NCBI GenBank assembly: GCA_023015825.1
Contig: JALKAW010000004.1
Span: 124,001 to 188,000, forward strand
From: Flavobacteriaceae bacterium S0862
GTDB taxonomy: Bacteria; Bacteroidota; Bacteroidia; Flavobacteriales; Flavobacteriaceae
Reading direction: 5' to 3'
DNA: 64,000 nt
Below, piece by piece: positions 18,914 to 28,085 of this stretch; the first letter of the stretch is position 1, and every line of letters begins with the position of its first letter. The position numbers were made by a program, and so were the translations under genes. The notes under the pieces were generated by a model. The model did not search any database, had not been told where the DNA came from, and was given only the letters and a program-made list of their open reading frames with translations.

Positions 18914-20033
18914 GTTTAGATATTTTTAAAGTCGTTTTATAGGTGTTTTTGGTTTTCTTTACAGTTAGTTCGTTTTTTTTGGGATAAATTAATGCTAATC
19001 TACGTTTTAGATTTGTGAGTCCAATACCTTTCACTTCGCTTATTTCTTTAGGATCAAAGTTATTCTCTATTTTAAAATAGATGAAATCTGTATCTTCATA
19101 CAAATTGATGTGGATAAATGCATTCTCTGTAAGAGTTTCAATACCGTGTTTAAAAGCATTTTCTAATAGAATGATGAACAATAAAGGAGCTATTGATAAA
19201 CTAGTGTCTATGTGGTGTTTAAAACTAATGTCTACGGTTTTTTTATAACGAATTTTATGAAGTTCTATATAGTTGTTTAAATACTCTATTTCATCGCCTA
19301 GCTTAACGATTTCTTTTTCACCTTCGTAAATGGTGTAGCGCATCATATCAGATAACTTTAAAATAACATCTGGAGCTTGATTAGAATTTTTAATCGTTAA
19401 TGCATATAGGTTATTTAGCGTATTAAAGAAAAAATGAGGGTTTATCTGTGCTCTTAATAATGATAGTTCTGTTCTAGATTTTTCGGCTTTTAGGTTTTGC
19501 ACCCATTTCCATTGTTCAAAAACCCAAACTAAAAACAAAAAGGGAATTGGCAAAAAGAATATAACAAACGGAAAATCTTCTTTAATTTTCAAATAGGCTT
19601 CTAAATCCCCCGAAAATAATCTCAAATAAAGAAAATATAAGAGTAGTGGACCATATATAATTAAAATTAATTTCCAATATTTTTTAATGAAAGAAGGCAC
19701 CAAAACAAAGACAAAACCAATCCAAAACCCAGCGATGAGAAATAAGGTTATTGGGTTATCGGGTAAATCCATTATAGAATCAATGCCGATAGTAATAAAA
19801 AGCAAGAGAAGTAAGCTAAGTACTTTAATTATTGTTTTTTTTACCTTTTTTGAATAATTGAAAAAATGAAATGGCAAAGCAATTACCAAACCCCAAAATA
19901 TCAAATAAGGAATAATACTTAATTTTCTATCCTCTGGAAGAATAATAACACCTGTAGCTTTTAATAAATAAAATATTGGAATTACAATAAGTCCAATAAA
20001 AAAAGCTTTGTATTTCTTTAAGAAGTCAATCAT
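18906..20033 (-). CDS. LytS/YehU-type sensor histidine kinase 1
   Basis: 375 residues. About five N-terminal membrane helices without a clear periplasmic sensor domain, then the His_kinase (PF06580-type) phosphorylation motif AQINPHFFFNTLNNLYAL. The N-box LLENAFKHGIETL and a GIGLTNLKRRLAL G-box form the ATPase domain. It should autophosphorylate and pass phosphate to regulator 1. A divergent region of ~200 bp, shared with peptide gene 1, carries both its -7 box (20066-20073) and the candidate LytTR site. Confidence 0.92.
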   Translation of the reverse strand: MIDFLKKYKAFFIGLIVIPIFYLLKATGVIILPEDRKLSIIPYLIFWGLVIALPFHFFNYSKKVKKTIIKVLSLLLLLFITIGIDSIMDLPDNPITLFLIAGFWIGFVFVLVPSFIKKYWKLILIIYGPLLLYFLYLRLFSGDLEAYLKIKEDFPFVIFFLPIPFLFLVWVFEQWKWVQNLKAEKSRTELSLLRAQINPHFFFNTLNNLYALTIKNSNQAPDVILKLSDMMRYTIYEGEKEIVKLGDEIEYLNNYIELHKIRYKKTVDISFKHHIDTSLSIAPLLFIILLENAFKHGIETLTENAFIHINLYEDTDFIYFKIENNFDPKEISEVKGIGLTNLKRRLALIYPKKNELTVKKTKNTYKTTLKISKHA

Positions 20034-20065
20034 ACCCCAAATTTACTGATGATAAGTTATTCTGA

Positions 20066-20073
20066 CAAAGTTA
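20066..20073 (-). promoter_or_regulatory. Candidate -7 box of the kinase 1/regulator 1 operon
   Basis: On the minus strand TAACTTTG matches TAnnTTTG, 32 bases upstream of the kinase start codon. TTTG at 20092-20089 is a possible but closely spaced -33 element. Confidence 0.4.
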
Positions 20074-20097
20074 TTGATATACACTATTCAAATTAGT

Positions 20098-20124
20098 ACA
20101 AACACTATAATTTTTCTGATGAAC
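20098..20124 (+). promoter_or_regulatory. Candidate LytTR operator, site 1
   Basis: Two similar half-sites, ACAAAC (20098-20103) and ATGAAC (20119-20124), with a period of exactly 21 bp. This is the geometry of LytTR binding sites. The flanks TTAGTAC and GATGAACGCG are shared with site 2 at 23288-23314. It lies between kinase 1 and peptide gene 1, and 84 bp before the latter's -7 box. Confidence 0.55.
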
Positions 20125-20207
20125 GCGTTTGAGCTTGTTTTTTTGTATGAATAGCGCCATAAGACTCGCGTATATCAAATTTATTAGCACTCCCTAACGC
20201 TTCACTT

Positions 20208-20215
20208 TATGTTTG
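20208..20215 (+). promoter_or_regulatory. -7 box of peptide gene 1
   Basis: TATGTTTG matches TAnnTTTG. The context CTTTATGTTTGTGTCAAATT is nearly the same upstream of peptide gene 2 (23398-23405). No -33 element is visible in either copy, which fits an activator-dependent promoter. Confidence 0.6.
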
Positions 20216-20237
20216 TGTCAAATTAAAACTAAAAGTC

Positions 20238-20324
20238 ATGAGCACTTTAAACAACACAAACATCAGAATTCAAATAAAAACATCTCACAGTAGTGTTTGG
20301 AATACTAAAAGACGATTTAGATAA
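20238..20324 (+). CDS. 28-residue basic peptide, copy 1 (leader or signal peptide)
   Basis: A 28-codon frame starting MSTLNNT, containing IRIQI, a conserved Ser-x-Ser and Trp-Asn, and ending KRRFR followed by TAA. It shares 19 of 28 residues with the peptide at 23433-23519, with silent differences at Ile 9, Arg 26 and Phe 27. It lies 22 bases after a -7 box and 35 bases before the serine hydrolase gene. Strongly basic, no signal sequence, no known family. Both copies head operons beside LytTR pair 1. It could be a secreted signal, a regulatory leader peptide, or a small effector. Confidence 0.65.
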   Translation: MSTLNNTNIRIQIKTSHSSVWNTKRRFR

Positions 20325-20359
20325 ACTATTAAACTAATAACACTATAAAATTAACTATT

Positions 20360-21895
20360 ATGAAACATTTAAAAATCCTCGGTTTAGCTTTATTATGCTT
20401 CACAAATGTACTCGCCCAATCAAATAATGAAGCTCTTAATACTAAAATTAAATCTCTTGAAAAAGCCTTTGAAACAGTTTTGACCACGTCTAAAGCAGCA
20501 GGTTTTGCTATTGCTATTGTAAAAGGTAACGACGTAGTGTATGCGAAAGGCTTTGGGTATAGTGATATTGAAAATAAAACGCCTACAACTAGCAACACAG
20601 TTTTTGCTATTGGTTCAACAACTAAGGCTTTTACCGCGTCGTTAATGGGGCGCTTACGAGACCAGGGAGAAATCGATTTTGAAACCTCTCCAAGAGCGTA
20701 TATTCCTGAATTGAAATTCTTTAATTCTGAAATGAACAATCAAATAACGATTAAAGATTTAATGACGCATCGCACAGGATTACCACGCCATAGTCAGGCT
20801 TGGAAAACATTTGAAACTACATCAAAGGATGAATTTTTAGCTCGAATAGCTTATATGGAACCTGTTTCTTCTGTAAGATCAAAATTTGCTTACAATAACT
20901 TCATGTATTTTGTTCAGGGTGAAATTGCCGATCGACTTACTGACAATAGTTGGGAGCAGAATATAGAACAACACTTTTTTGAGCCATTGCAAATGACTAG
21001 TTCAACTGCCAATATTGAAGGATTGAAAAATAGCAAAAATGCGGCTGTAGGATATTATTTTGAAAATGGCAAAACAACAGAAATTGATTATAAAGACATT
21101 GGAGCTATGGGTCCTGCTGGAGGAATTAATAGCACAGTGAATGACATGTCAAAATGGATGATTGCTTGGTTAAATGAAGGACAATACAATGGCAAACAGA
21201 TATTGCCATCTAAATATGTTAAAGAGGCGATGAGCTCACAAATGATTATTTCTGGTAGATTTCCTAGAAAAATTGAGTCAAATACGTTTATGAATAACTA
21301 TGGCTACGGTTGGTTTATTTCCTCTTACAAAGGTCATTATCGTGCAGATCATGGTGGTAATATTGATGGCTTTTCGGCTAACTTAGCTTTCTATCCAGCA
21401 GATGATCTTGGCATTGTGATATTAAGCAATCAAAACAGATCGGGTGTACCACAAATCATTACAAATATTGTTGCTGATAAACTTTTTGATACACCAAAAA
21501 CCAATTGGATTGGAAAATTAGAAAAACTCATTGAGCAACAAACCCAAACAAAAGAAATCGAACCTATCCTTTCTTCGGCACCTGTATATGCCTTAAAAAA
21601 ATATACCGGAACCTATACACATAAAGGGTATGGTACCTTTGAGGTTATTAAAGAAAATGATTCTTTGTTTGCTAAATTTCCTTCAAAAACGCAATGGTTA
21701 AATCCAGTGCATCCTAATGTATTTGAAACGTTCTATGTCATAGATGATAAAGTTCAGGCTCAATATAAAGATACGAGTATCAATTTTTTAACCAATGTAA
21801 AAGGAAATATAACTGGTTTAGAAATGAAGTTGGAACGCACATTAGATCCAATAGTTTTTAATAGAGTACCTTTTAAAACAGAACCAATAAATTAA
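20360..21895 (+). CDS. Serine beta-lactamase-like hydrolase (class C/AmpH type)
   Basis: 511 residues. Signal peptide (LKILGLALLCFTNVLAQS). Class C beta-lactamase/penicillin-binding fold with SxxK in GSTTKAF (about 88-91), YxN in FAYNNFMYF, and HGG in ADHGGNIDG. A C-terminal extra domain (about 395-505) resembles DUF3471. Such proteins are periplasmic D-amino-acid peptidases or esterases; the substrate is unknown. First large gene after peptide 1; followed after 50 bases by a CAAX-type protease and a cupin. Confidence 0.85.
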   Translation: MKHLKILGLALLCFTNVLAQSNNEALNTKIKSLEKAFETVLTTSKAAGFAIAIVKGNDVVYAKGFGYSDIENKTPTTSNTVFAIGSTTKAFTASLMGRLRDQGEIDFETSPRAYIPELKFFNSEMNNQITIKDLMTHRTGLPRHSQAWKTFETTSKDEFLARIAYMEPVSSVRSKFAYNNFMYFVQGEIADRLTDNSWEQNIEQHFFEPLQMTSSTANIEGLKNSKNAAVGYYFENGKTTEIDYKDIGAMGPAGGINSTVNDMSKWMIAWLNEGQYNGKQILPSKYVKEAMSSQMIISGRFPRKIESNTFMNNYGYGWFISSYKGHYRADHGGNIDGFSANLAFYPADDLGIVILSNQNRSGVPQIITNIVADKLFDTPKTNWIGKLEKLIEQQTQTKEIEPILSSAPVYALKKYTGTYTHKGYGTFEVIKENDSLFAKFPSKTQWLNPVHPNVFETFYVIDDKVQAQYKDTSINFLTNVKGNITGLEMKLERTLDPIVFNRVPFKTEPIN

Positions 21896-21945
21896 TTAAA
21901 GTATCTCGTACTTATAAATATTTAAACACCTCAATCAAAAAGTGA

Positions 21946-22770
21946 ATGGATAAATCTACTTTAATCATGAAAAATATCAAAAATATATCACCTGTCATCT
22001 TTTCAATTATTACGCTAGTGGCCTTTGGAATTATAGGTCTATTGCCAATTGATACTATTCTTATAAAGATGTCACTGTCAGATTTTCAATCAGAATATAT
22101 TGGTTTAACACTGAAAATGACATTAATCTTAATCATAAGCTATCGTATCATAAAAGTATTAAAAATTGAACATATTATTGGGCTGTCTTCCAAATATGGT
22201 TGGAAATTTAAATATTTAAATATAATCCCTGTTTATCTCATTATACTTGGGGTTTTAAGTATTATTTCTAAAGATTTGACCCAAATTCATATAGAAAACC
22301 TATTACTACTACTTTTTGCTTGTTTAACGGTTGGGTTTGCCGAAGAATTTTTATTTAGAGGAGTATTGCAATCAGTATTTTTAAAAAAATATCTCGATCA
22401 TAAAAACGGAGTTCTTATAAGTATATTAAGTCCTGCCATAGTTTTTGGATTATTTCACCTTATTAATTTGACTAATAATGATGATGTATTTGCTGTCTTA
22501 ATTCAAGTTATATTCGCTACGTTTATTGGATTCTTTTTCGGTGTTTTAGTTTTAAAAACAAATAAAATAATACCTGTTGCAATAACTCACGGCTTAATAA
22601 ATTTTTTCTTTTCTATTGCATTTCTACCTAGTATAAAAGTTACAGAAGAAACAGGAGCCTCTATAACCTCTATACTTATATTCTTACCGCTCTTTATTAT
22701 TGGTCTTGTTGTTTTGAAAAAGATTAAAAAGGAAGATGTAATGAAAAAGTTAAATGAAAGTTTTAATTAG
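21946..22770 (+). CDS. CPBP (CAAX-type) intramembrane metalloprotease 1
   Basis: 274 residues with about eight membrane helices. All three CPBP/Abi motifs are present: EEFLFR (EExxxR), FGLFH (FxxxH) and HGLIN (HxxxN). An ATG at 21967 (MKNIKNIS) is an alternative start. Bacterial members act in bacteriocin self-immunity, peptide maturation or membrane-protein cleavage. Its place behind the 28-residue peptide gene and beside a LytTR pair recalls peptide-signal clusters, but a direct link is inference. Confidence 0.85.
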   Translation: MDKSTLIMKNIKNISPVIFSIITLVAFGIIGLLPIDTILIKMSLSDFQSEYIGLTLKMTLILIISYRIIKVLKIEHIIGLSSKYGWKFKYLNIIPVYLIILGVLSIISKDLTQIHIENLLLLLFACLTVGFAEEFLFRGVLQSVFLKKYLDHKNGVLISILSPAIVFGLFHLINLTNNDDVFAVLIQVIFATFIGFFFGVLVLKTNKIIPVAITHGLINFFFSIAFLPSIKVTEETGASITSILIFLPLFIIGLVVLKKIKKEDVMKKLNESFN

Positions 22771-22787
22771 CATAATACTGTCTGTCA

Positions 22788-23147
22788 ATGAATTTAAAAG
22801 AAAAACTATCAGAAATTACAGACTATTTTTCACCTAAAATACTAGGAGAAGTAAATGACGTTTTTATTAAATTAGTGAAAATAAAAGGCGATAAAGTACC
22901 ATGGCATAATCATAAAAATGATGATGAATTATTCCATGTTCTAAGTGGAAGTCTTCTTTTTGAAATAGAAAACCAGGAGGCTTTTACAATGAATAGCGGC
23001 GATATATTTATAGTTAAACGCGGACTAAATCATCGAGTCAGTTCCAAAGAGGAATGTCACATAATGCTCGTTGAAAACAAAACGACGCTGCACACTGGGG
23101 AAATCGTCAATGAAATAACAAAGTCTATTAAAGAACAAAGAATTTAA
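22788..23147 (+). CDS. Small cupin-domain protein
   Basis: 119 residues forming a single cupin. Metal-ligand motif 1 is WHNHKNDDELFHVLSG; motif 2 is GDIFIVKRGLNHRV. No signal peptide. Starts 17 bases after the CPBP gene, so it is in the same operon, and a terminator follows. Single cupins of this kind are sensors, isomerases or binding proteins; the substrate cannot be told. Confidence 0.82.
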   Translation: MNLKEKLSEITDYFSPKILGEVNDVFIKLVKIKGDKVPWHNHKNDDELFHVLSGSLLFEIENQEAFTMNSGDIFIVKRGLNHRVSSKEECHIMLVENKTTLHTGEIVNEITKSIKEQRI

Positions 23148-23170
23148 CAATTCAAAAGATACAGTGAAAA

Positions 23171-23209
23171 AGACTATGCACTACAAGGTGTATAGTCTCT
23201 TGCTTTTTT
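23171..23209 (+). terminator. Terminator closing the hydrolase-CPBP-cupin operon
   Basis: AGACTATGCAC pairs with GTGTATAGTCT (one mismatch) around a 6-base loop, followed by TTTTTT. It lies 24 bases after the cupin stop. Confidence 0.7.
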
Positions 23210-23287
23210 AAATACTGAATCATACTTCAAAATAATTCTTGCTAGGTCATACAATCAACAATATTTATATAAGCTATTCAAATTAGT

Positions 23288-23314
23288 ACGAACACCACTC
23301 TTTTCTTGATGAAC
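23288..23314 (+). promoter_or_regulatory. Candidate LytTR operator, site 2
   Basis: ACGAAC (23288-23293) and ATGAAC (23309-23314) repeat with an exact 21-bp period. The surrounding ATTCAAATTAGTAC and TGATGAACGCG match site 1 at 20098-20124. The distance to the following -7 box is again 84 bp. Confidence 0.6.
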
Positions 23315-23397
23315 GCGATTCACGCCATTTTTTTATATGAATGGCTTTATAAAAACACCATATGTCATATTAATTATAATACGCAATCCTTTCCCTT

Positions 23398-23405
23398 TAT
23401 GTTTG
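23398..23405 (+). promoter_or_regulatory. -7 box of peptide gene 2
   Basis: TATGTTTG in the context CTTTATGTTTGTATCAAATT, matching the promoter of peptide gene 1. The start codon follows 27 bases later. Confidence 0.6.
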
Positions 23406-23432
23406 TATCAAATTAATATTAATACTAAAACA

Positions 23433-23519
23433 ATGAGCACTTTAAAAAACACACACATAAGAATTAGAATAAATGTATCTAACAGTACTGCATGGAATGC
23501 TAAAAGACGTTTCAGATAA
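23433..23519 (+). CDS. 28-residue basic peptide, copy 2 (leader or signal peptide)
   Basis: Sister of the peptide at 20238-20324: the same length, start MSTLKNT, IRIRI core, Trp-Asn and KRRFR end; 19 of 28 residues are identical. An in-frame upstream ATG at 23337 would overlap the conserved promoter and has no counterpart in copy 1, so 23433 is preferred. It lies 26 bases before the ABC ATPase gene. That a peptide, promoter and operator were kept together in two copies argues for function. Confidence 0.65.
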   Translation: MSTLKNTHIRIRINVSNSTAWNAKRRFR

Positions 23520-23545
23520 TTAAATCAATTTAAAAACCAACAGTT

Positions 23546-24433
23546 ATGAATACATTGCAAATTAATAATCTAACTAAAACTTATCCAAATGGTGTAAAAG
23601 CCTTAAATGGAATTAATTTAAAAATCACCAATGGTATGTTTGGTTTATTAGGTGCTAATGGAGCTGGTAAATCATCTTTAATGCGAACTATTGCCTCTTT
23701 ACAGGCGCCTAGTTCTGGAAGTATAAAATTTAATGATATTGATGTTGTAATCGAACCGCAAGAAGTTAGAAAAGTATTGGGTTATTTACCACAAGAGTTT
23801 GGTGTGTATCCTAAAATTTCTGCTGAAAAATTACTGAATCATCTAGCAATTTTAAAAGGGATTATTAATAACAAAGAACGCAAACAACAAGTTAAAGCAT
23901 TATTACAACAAGTAAATTTATATCAGCACAGAAAAAAATCAGTGTACACGTTTTCTGGGGGAATGCGTCAGCGTTTTGGCATCGCACAAGCTTTATTAGC
24001 TAATCCACAATTAATAATTGTTGATGAACCAACAGCAGGTTTAGATCCAGAAGAGAGTAACCGTTTCTTAAACTTATTGAGCGAGATTGGGGAAAATGTA
24101 ATCGTGATTCTATCGACTCATATTGTTGAAGATGTTAGGAATTTATGTCCTAAAATGGCCATACTTGCTAATGGTGAAATCATTTCAAAAGGCAATCCAA
24201 AAGAACTGGTTGCTTCGATCGAAGGCAAAATTTGGACAAAAATCATCCCTAAAAACGATATTAATATTTATAAAAAAGCTTTTGATGTCATCTCTACAAA
24301 GCTCGTTTCTGGAGAAACTCAAATTCGTGTATTATCAGAACAAAAACCTGAAGCTGGTTTTGAAATGATAACACCAAATTTAGAAGATTTTTATTTCGCA
24401 ACAGTGTTTAACCAAGCAATTAAAATCGCCTAA
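23546..24433 (+). CDS. ABC transporter ATP-binding protein (ABC-2 type)
   Basis: 295 residues. Walker A GANGAGKSSLMR, signature FSGGMRQRFGIAQALL, Walker B LIIVDEPTAGLDPEE, H-loop STHIVEDV. A ~90-residue C-terminal extension follows the ATPase. Three bases separate it from the fused permease/peptidase gene, so the two form a transporter. It follows peptide gene 2 and the second LytTR-like operator. Confidence 0.9.
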   Translation: MNTLQINNLTKTYPNGVKALNGINLKITNGMFGLLGANGAGKSSLMRTIASLQAPSSGSIKFNDIDVVIEPQEVRKVLGYLPQEFGVYPKISAEKLLNHLAILKGIINNKERKQQVKALLQQVNLYQHRKKSVYTFSGGMRQRFGIAQALLANPQLIIVDEPTAGLDPEESNRFLNLLSEIGENVIVILSTHIVEDVRNLCPKMAILANGEIISKGNPKELVASIEGKIWTKIIPKNDINIYKKAFDVISTKLVSGETQIRVLSEQKPEAGFEMITPNLEDFYFATVFNQAIKIA

Positions 24434-24436
24434 GTT

Positions 24437-27400
24437 ATGTTTAAAAAGCTCATACAATTCGAAGTTCATTATCAATTAAAACAACGTGCATTTCCCATAT
24501 TTGCTATCTTGTTTTTGGTCTTGGGCGTATTTGTTGGAAGACAAGGTTTTGCTCCTACAGGGGTTAATTTTAACGCTGCATATCAGGTGTATTTTCAAAC
24601 AAGTATTCTTACATTAGGGAGTGTATTTATAACAATGTTTTTTGCAATAAGCGCTATGCTTAGAGACAAACAACACAATACGGAGCCTTTAATTTATAGT
24701 TCTTCAATAAAAAAGAGCCACTACTTTTGGAGTCGTTTTCTGGGAACATTCATTTTTAGTGTTCTTGCTTTTTCGCCTTTTCTTATTGGATATTTTTTGG
24801 GAATTAACACGTCTAATTTAGATCCAGAAAGAGTCGCGAATTTTCAGTTAATGACGTACTTACAACCATGGTTGTATATCGTAATTCCGAACATTTTTAT
24901 CTGCTCAACAATAATATTCTCTGTGAGCACATTAACTAAAAATAGCACGGCAACCTATGTCAGTGCCGTATTTATTTACATGCTATATTTTGTAAGTTCC
25001 ATCTTTTTAAATTCGCCATTAATGGCACAAGCAGTTCCGGCTTCTCCAGAAAGCATGGCTCTTGCAGCCCTTGCAGATCCATTCGGAATCGCCGCCTTTT
25101 TTGAGCAAACACAATATTGGACGCCTTTTCAAAAGAATACGCAACTACTTTCTTTTTCTGGATTATTTCTATGGAATCGTCTCATTTGGATCCTGGTTTC
25201 CTTTGGATTTCTTTTATTAACCTTTAGGCTGTTTTCGTTCCGAAAAATCACAAAAAAAGTAAAGAAAGCACCGAATTATGAAATAAACAAACTACAGGTA
25301 ATGGCCTATAGACCAATAAAGGCATTTTACAATCTTAAAGCGCAAAGTCTTGCATTCTTAGCCTTGTTAAAGGTGGAGTTGAAAAGCGTTTTCAGAAGCT
25401 TACCTTTTATAGCAGTTCTGCTAATGTGGTTGTTTATTTTGTTTTCAGAATTATATTCTACCGTTATAAGTGGTGTTGAATATGGCGTCAGCGTATATCC
25501 TTTTACAAATCAATTGATAGAATTAATTGTGAAACCATTAACCATTTTTAGTCTGATTTTAATTGTATTCTATAGTTCAGAAATAGTTTGGAAAGAGCGC
25601 AGCTTAAATTTCAACTTTATTATTGATGCGACTCCAGTTAAAAATTGGGTGTTCTTTTTATCAAAGTTTAGTGCTTTGCTAGTGTTACCAATTATTTTAA
25701 TGACTTCGGGAATTTTAATGTGTATGGTATTTCAGATTGGTTTGGGTTATACAAACTTTGAATTTAGTTTATATGCGTCTTTATTTTACCATAATGGATT
25801 ACAGTTAGTTGTGTTTTGCATGATCGCCCTATTTGTAAATAGTCTGGTAAAGAACAAATATATGGGCATGGGGATTTTTGGACTGATTGTAATTTTGAGT
25901 TTAAAAGCTGATATGCTAGGCTTTCAACATCCATTAACCAGTCTTGGCTTTATGCCCGAGGTTTCATACTCTAACATGAACGGATTTAGTGGTGCAACTA
26001 ACTTATTTAATCACCTGGCCATATATTGGTCAGCTTTCGGATTACTCCTGGTGTTAATATCTTTTAAAATTTGGAATAGAGGAGCAGTTGGGACTATTTC
26101 GGTTCAATTACAACAATTAAAACAGGGCTGGACAACCATTCAGAAAACAGGTTTTGCAATTCTAATGTTGCTATTTGTTGGAGCAGGGAATTTGGTTTTT
26201 TACAACATAAATGTAGTTTCTGATTATGATACGGTTAGTGATCAATTAGATTTCAGAGAAAACTACGAACGAAAATTTAAACAATATGAAAGCTTAGAAA
26301 GGCCTTATGTTACTTCAAGGAAAACTGAAGTTGCATTATATCCTAAACAAGGAATGTATACTGTAAAAGGGGATTATGTACTAAAAAACAAAAGCGATCA
26401 CCCCTTATCTCAAGTATTTATTATAGAAGGAATTCCTTTAGAGAACATCTCAATTGAGAATGCTAATTTAATTGAACATAATCCGCTTTACGGTACCTAT
26501 TTATTTCAATTTAATAAAGCGCTTCAACCAAACGAATCTGTTGCTTATAAATTTGAACTGAAAAAAGAATCAAAAGGGTATGACTCTGATAAAACGATTG
26601 TTAATAACGGAACTTATATCACACATGGAAATTTTGAGCAAGCATTAGGCTATGTTTCTGGTTTTGAAATAACAAATAGAATAGAACGTCAAAATAGAAA
26701 TTTACCTAAAAAGATTAAAGAAAAGAAGTCGGCATCACACATTGCTATAGAAGATGTGAAAATTGAAAAAACAAGTTTTGAAACCATTGTTTCTACAGAA
26801 AATGAACAAACTGCATTAAGTTCAGGAAATTTATTAAGAGAATGGACAGAGAATAATAGAAAATTTTACCATTATAAGTCCAGTGATAAAATACTGCCTG
26901 GGATCGGTTATTTTTCAGCAAATTATCAATCGAAAAAAATCAATCACAAAGGGATTTCTATAGAACAATATTACGATGAGAATCATCATTTTAATATAGA
27001 CGACGTTGAAAATAGTGTAAAACAAACTTTAGATTATTGTCAAGAAAACTTTGGAGATTATCCTTTTGATTATATCAGAATTGCCGAAGTGCCTTCACAT
27101 TGGTCAATGGGTGGGTTTGCGCATCCTGGAATGATTAGTATGACAGAAGATAGATTGTATTTATCTGATGTGAGCAATTCAACTACTTTTAATTTAGTCG
27201 CAAAAAGAACCATACATGAAGTTGCACATCAATGGTGGGGCCATACGTTATCGGCGAAACCAGTCGCTGGTGGCTCATTATTTGTTGAAGGTTTTGCAAA
27301 ATACACCGAAGCAGTCGTTATGGAAAAAATGTATGGAAAAAGCGCTTTATACGCGCTAAGTGAAAATGCAAGAATTCGCTATTTTTCTGGAAGATCTTTT

Positions 27401-27994
27401 GCCGGAGATATTGAACCACCTGTTTATATGGTGTTAGGTCAAGGCTATATTTCTTATGGTAAAGCATACACGGTATTAATGGCATTAAGAGATTTGATAG
27501 GAGAGAAGCAAGTAAATCATGTGTTAAAAACTATTATAGACAAGCATCGTAACATTAATAAGCTAGAGGCTAACTCCGTTGAATTTATTGATGAACTTTA
27601 TAAAGTTACACCTCCAGAACAACATGTTTTAATTGATGATTGGTTTAAAAAAGTAATTACCTATGATTTAAGTGTTGAAGATAGTTCTTATAAAGAATTA
27701 GCTAACGGAACTTATGAGGTTATTGTTAAAGTAAAAGCCAAACGTTATGAAACGATGGACAGTGGAGAAATTAAGCAGATTTCGATTAATGAGCCTATTA
27801 AAATAGGAGTTTTTAATACGCATCCATCCAATGTAAAGGACGATAGTTCTATTTTATACTATCAATCAAATACAGTTGACAAAGAAGCAACAGAAATTAA
27901 GATTATAGTAAAAGAATCGCCTAAATATATTGCTATAGATCCTTATGGAACGCGATCTGATGAAAACTTTACAGATAACAGCTTAAGATTCTAA
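24437..27994 (+). CDS. ABC-2 permease fused to M1 family aminopeptidase
   Basis: 1185 residues. The N-terminal half (about 1-590) has around twelve membrane helices in two ABC-2 permease blocks. The C-terminal half (about 610-1180) is an M1 peptidase with GGFAHPGM (exopeptidase-like), zinc motif HEVAHQWWGH and the third ligand Glu in FVEGFAKYTEA. Such fusions are known in Bacteroidota with unknown substrate. The topology puts the peptidase outside the cytoplasmic membrane, next to the exporter, so export coupled with peptide trimming is plausible. The module ends here; the B repeat follows after 6 bases. Confidence 0.88.
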   Translation: MFKKLIQFEVHYQLKQRAFPIFAILFLVLGVFVGRQGFAPTGVNFNAAYQVYFQTSILTLGSVFITMFFAISAMLRDKQHNTEPLIYSSSIKKSHYFWSRFLGTFIFSVLAFSPFLIGYFLGINTSNLDPERVANFQLMTYLQPWLYIVIPNIFICSTIIFSVSTLTKNSTATYVSAVFIYMLYFVSSIFLNSPLMAQAVPASPESMALAALADPFGIAAFFEQTQYWTPFQKNTQLLSFSGLFLWNRLIWILVSFGFLLLTFRLFSFRKITKKVKKAPNYEINKLQVMAYRPIKAFYNLKAQSLAFLALLKVELKSVFRSLPFIAVLLMWLFILFSELYSTVISGVEYGVSVYPFTNQLIELIVKPLTIFSLILIVFYSSEIVWKERSLNFNFIIDATPVKNWVFFLSKFSALLVLPIILMTSGILMCMVFQIGLGYTNFEFSLYASLFYHNGLQLVVFCMIALFVNSLVKNKYMGMGIFGLIVILSLKADMLGFQHPLTSLGFMPEVSYSNMNGFSGATNLFNHLAIYWSAFGLLLVLISFKIWNRGAVGTISVQLQQLKQGWTTIQKTGFAILMLLFVGAGNLVFYNINVVSDYDTVSDQLDFRENYERKFKQYESLERPYVTSRKTEVALYPKQGMYTVKGDYVLKNKSDHPLSQVFIIEGIPLENISIENANLIEHNPLYGTYLFQFNKALQPNESVAYKFELKKESKGYDSDKTIVNNGTYITHGNFEQALGYVSGFEITNRIERQNRNLPKKIKEKKSASHIAIEDVKIEKTSFETIVSTENEQTALSSGNLLREWTENNRKFYHYKSSDKILPGIGYFSANYQSKKINHKGISIEQYYDENHHFNIDDVENSVKQTLDYCQENFGDYPFDYIRIAEVPSHWSMGGFAHPGMISMTEDRLYLSDVSNSTTFNLVAKRTIHEVAHQWWGHTLSAKPVAGGSLFVEGFAKYTEAVVMEKMYGKSALYALSENARIRYFSGRSFAGDIEPPVYMVLGQGYISYGKAYTVLMALRDLIGEKQVNHVLKTIIDKHRNINKLEANSVEFIDELYKVTPPEQHVLIDDWFKKVITYDLSVEDSSYKELANGTYEVIVKVKAKRYETMDSGEIKQISINEPIKIGVFNTHPSNVKDDSSILYYQSNTVDKEATEIKIIVKESPKYIAIDPYGTRSDENFTDNSLRF

Positions 27995-28000
27995 TAAAAT

Positions 28001-28085
28001 ACATAACAGCTAATTTTAGACACAAATGTTTTTAAACGCTGCGAAGCAAACCGATTCTTGTTTAATGACACAAGTTCATATTATT
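28001..28085 (+). repeat. B repeat, copy 1, right edge of LytTR module 1
   Basis: About 85 bp, roughly 85% like 36238-36324. It begins ACATAACAGCTAATTTTAG then ACACAAATG, followed by the block AAACGCTGCGAAGCAAACCG and GTTTAATGACACAAGTTC. The first 27 bases are the inverted counterpart of the left edge of the C repeats. It starts 6 bases after the ABC/M1 stop. The remaining 150 bases to the dodecin gene hold nothing I recognise. Confidence 0.8.

Noticed and set aside
23337-23519. Longer 60-codon version of peptide gene 2
   Set aside because: Its first 32 codons cover the conserved -7 box and have no counterpart at copy 1, whose homology starts at the internal MSTL.
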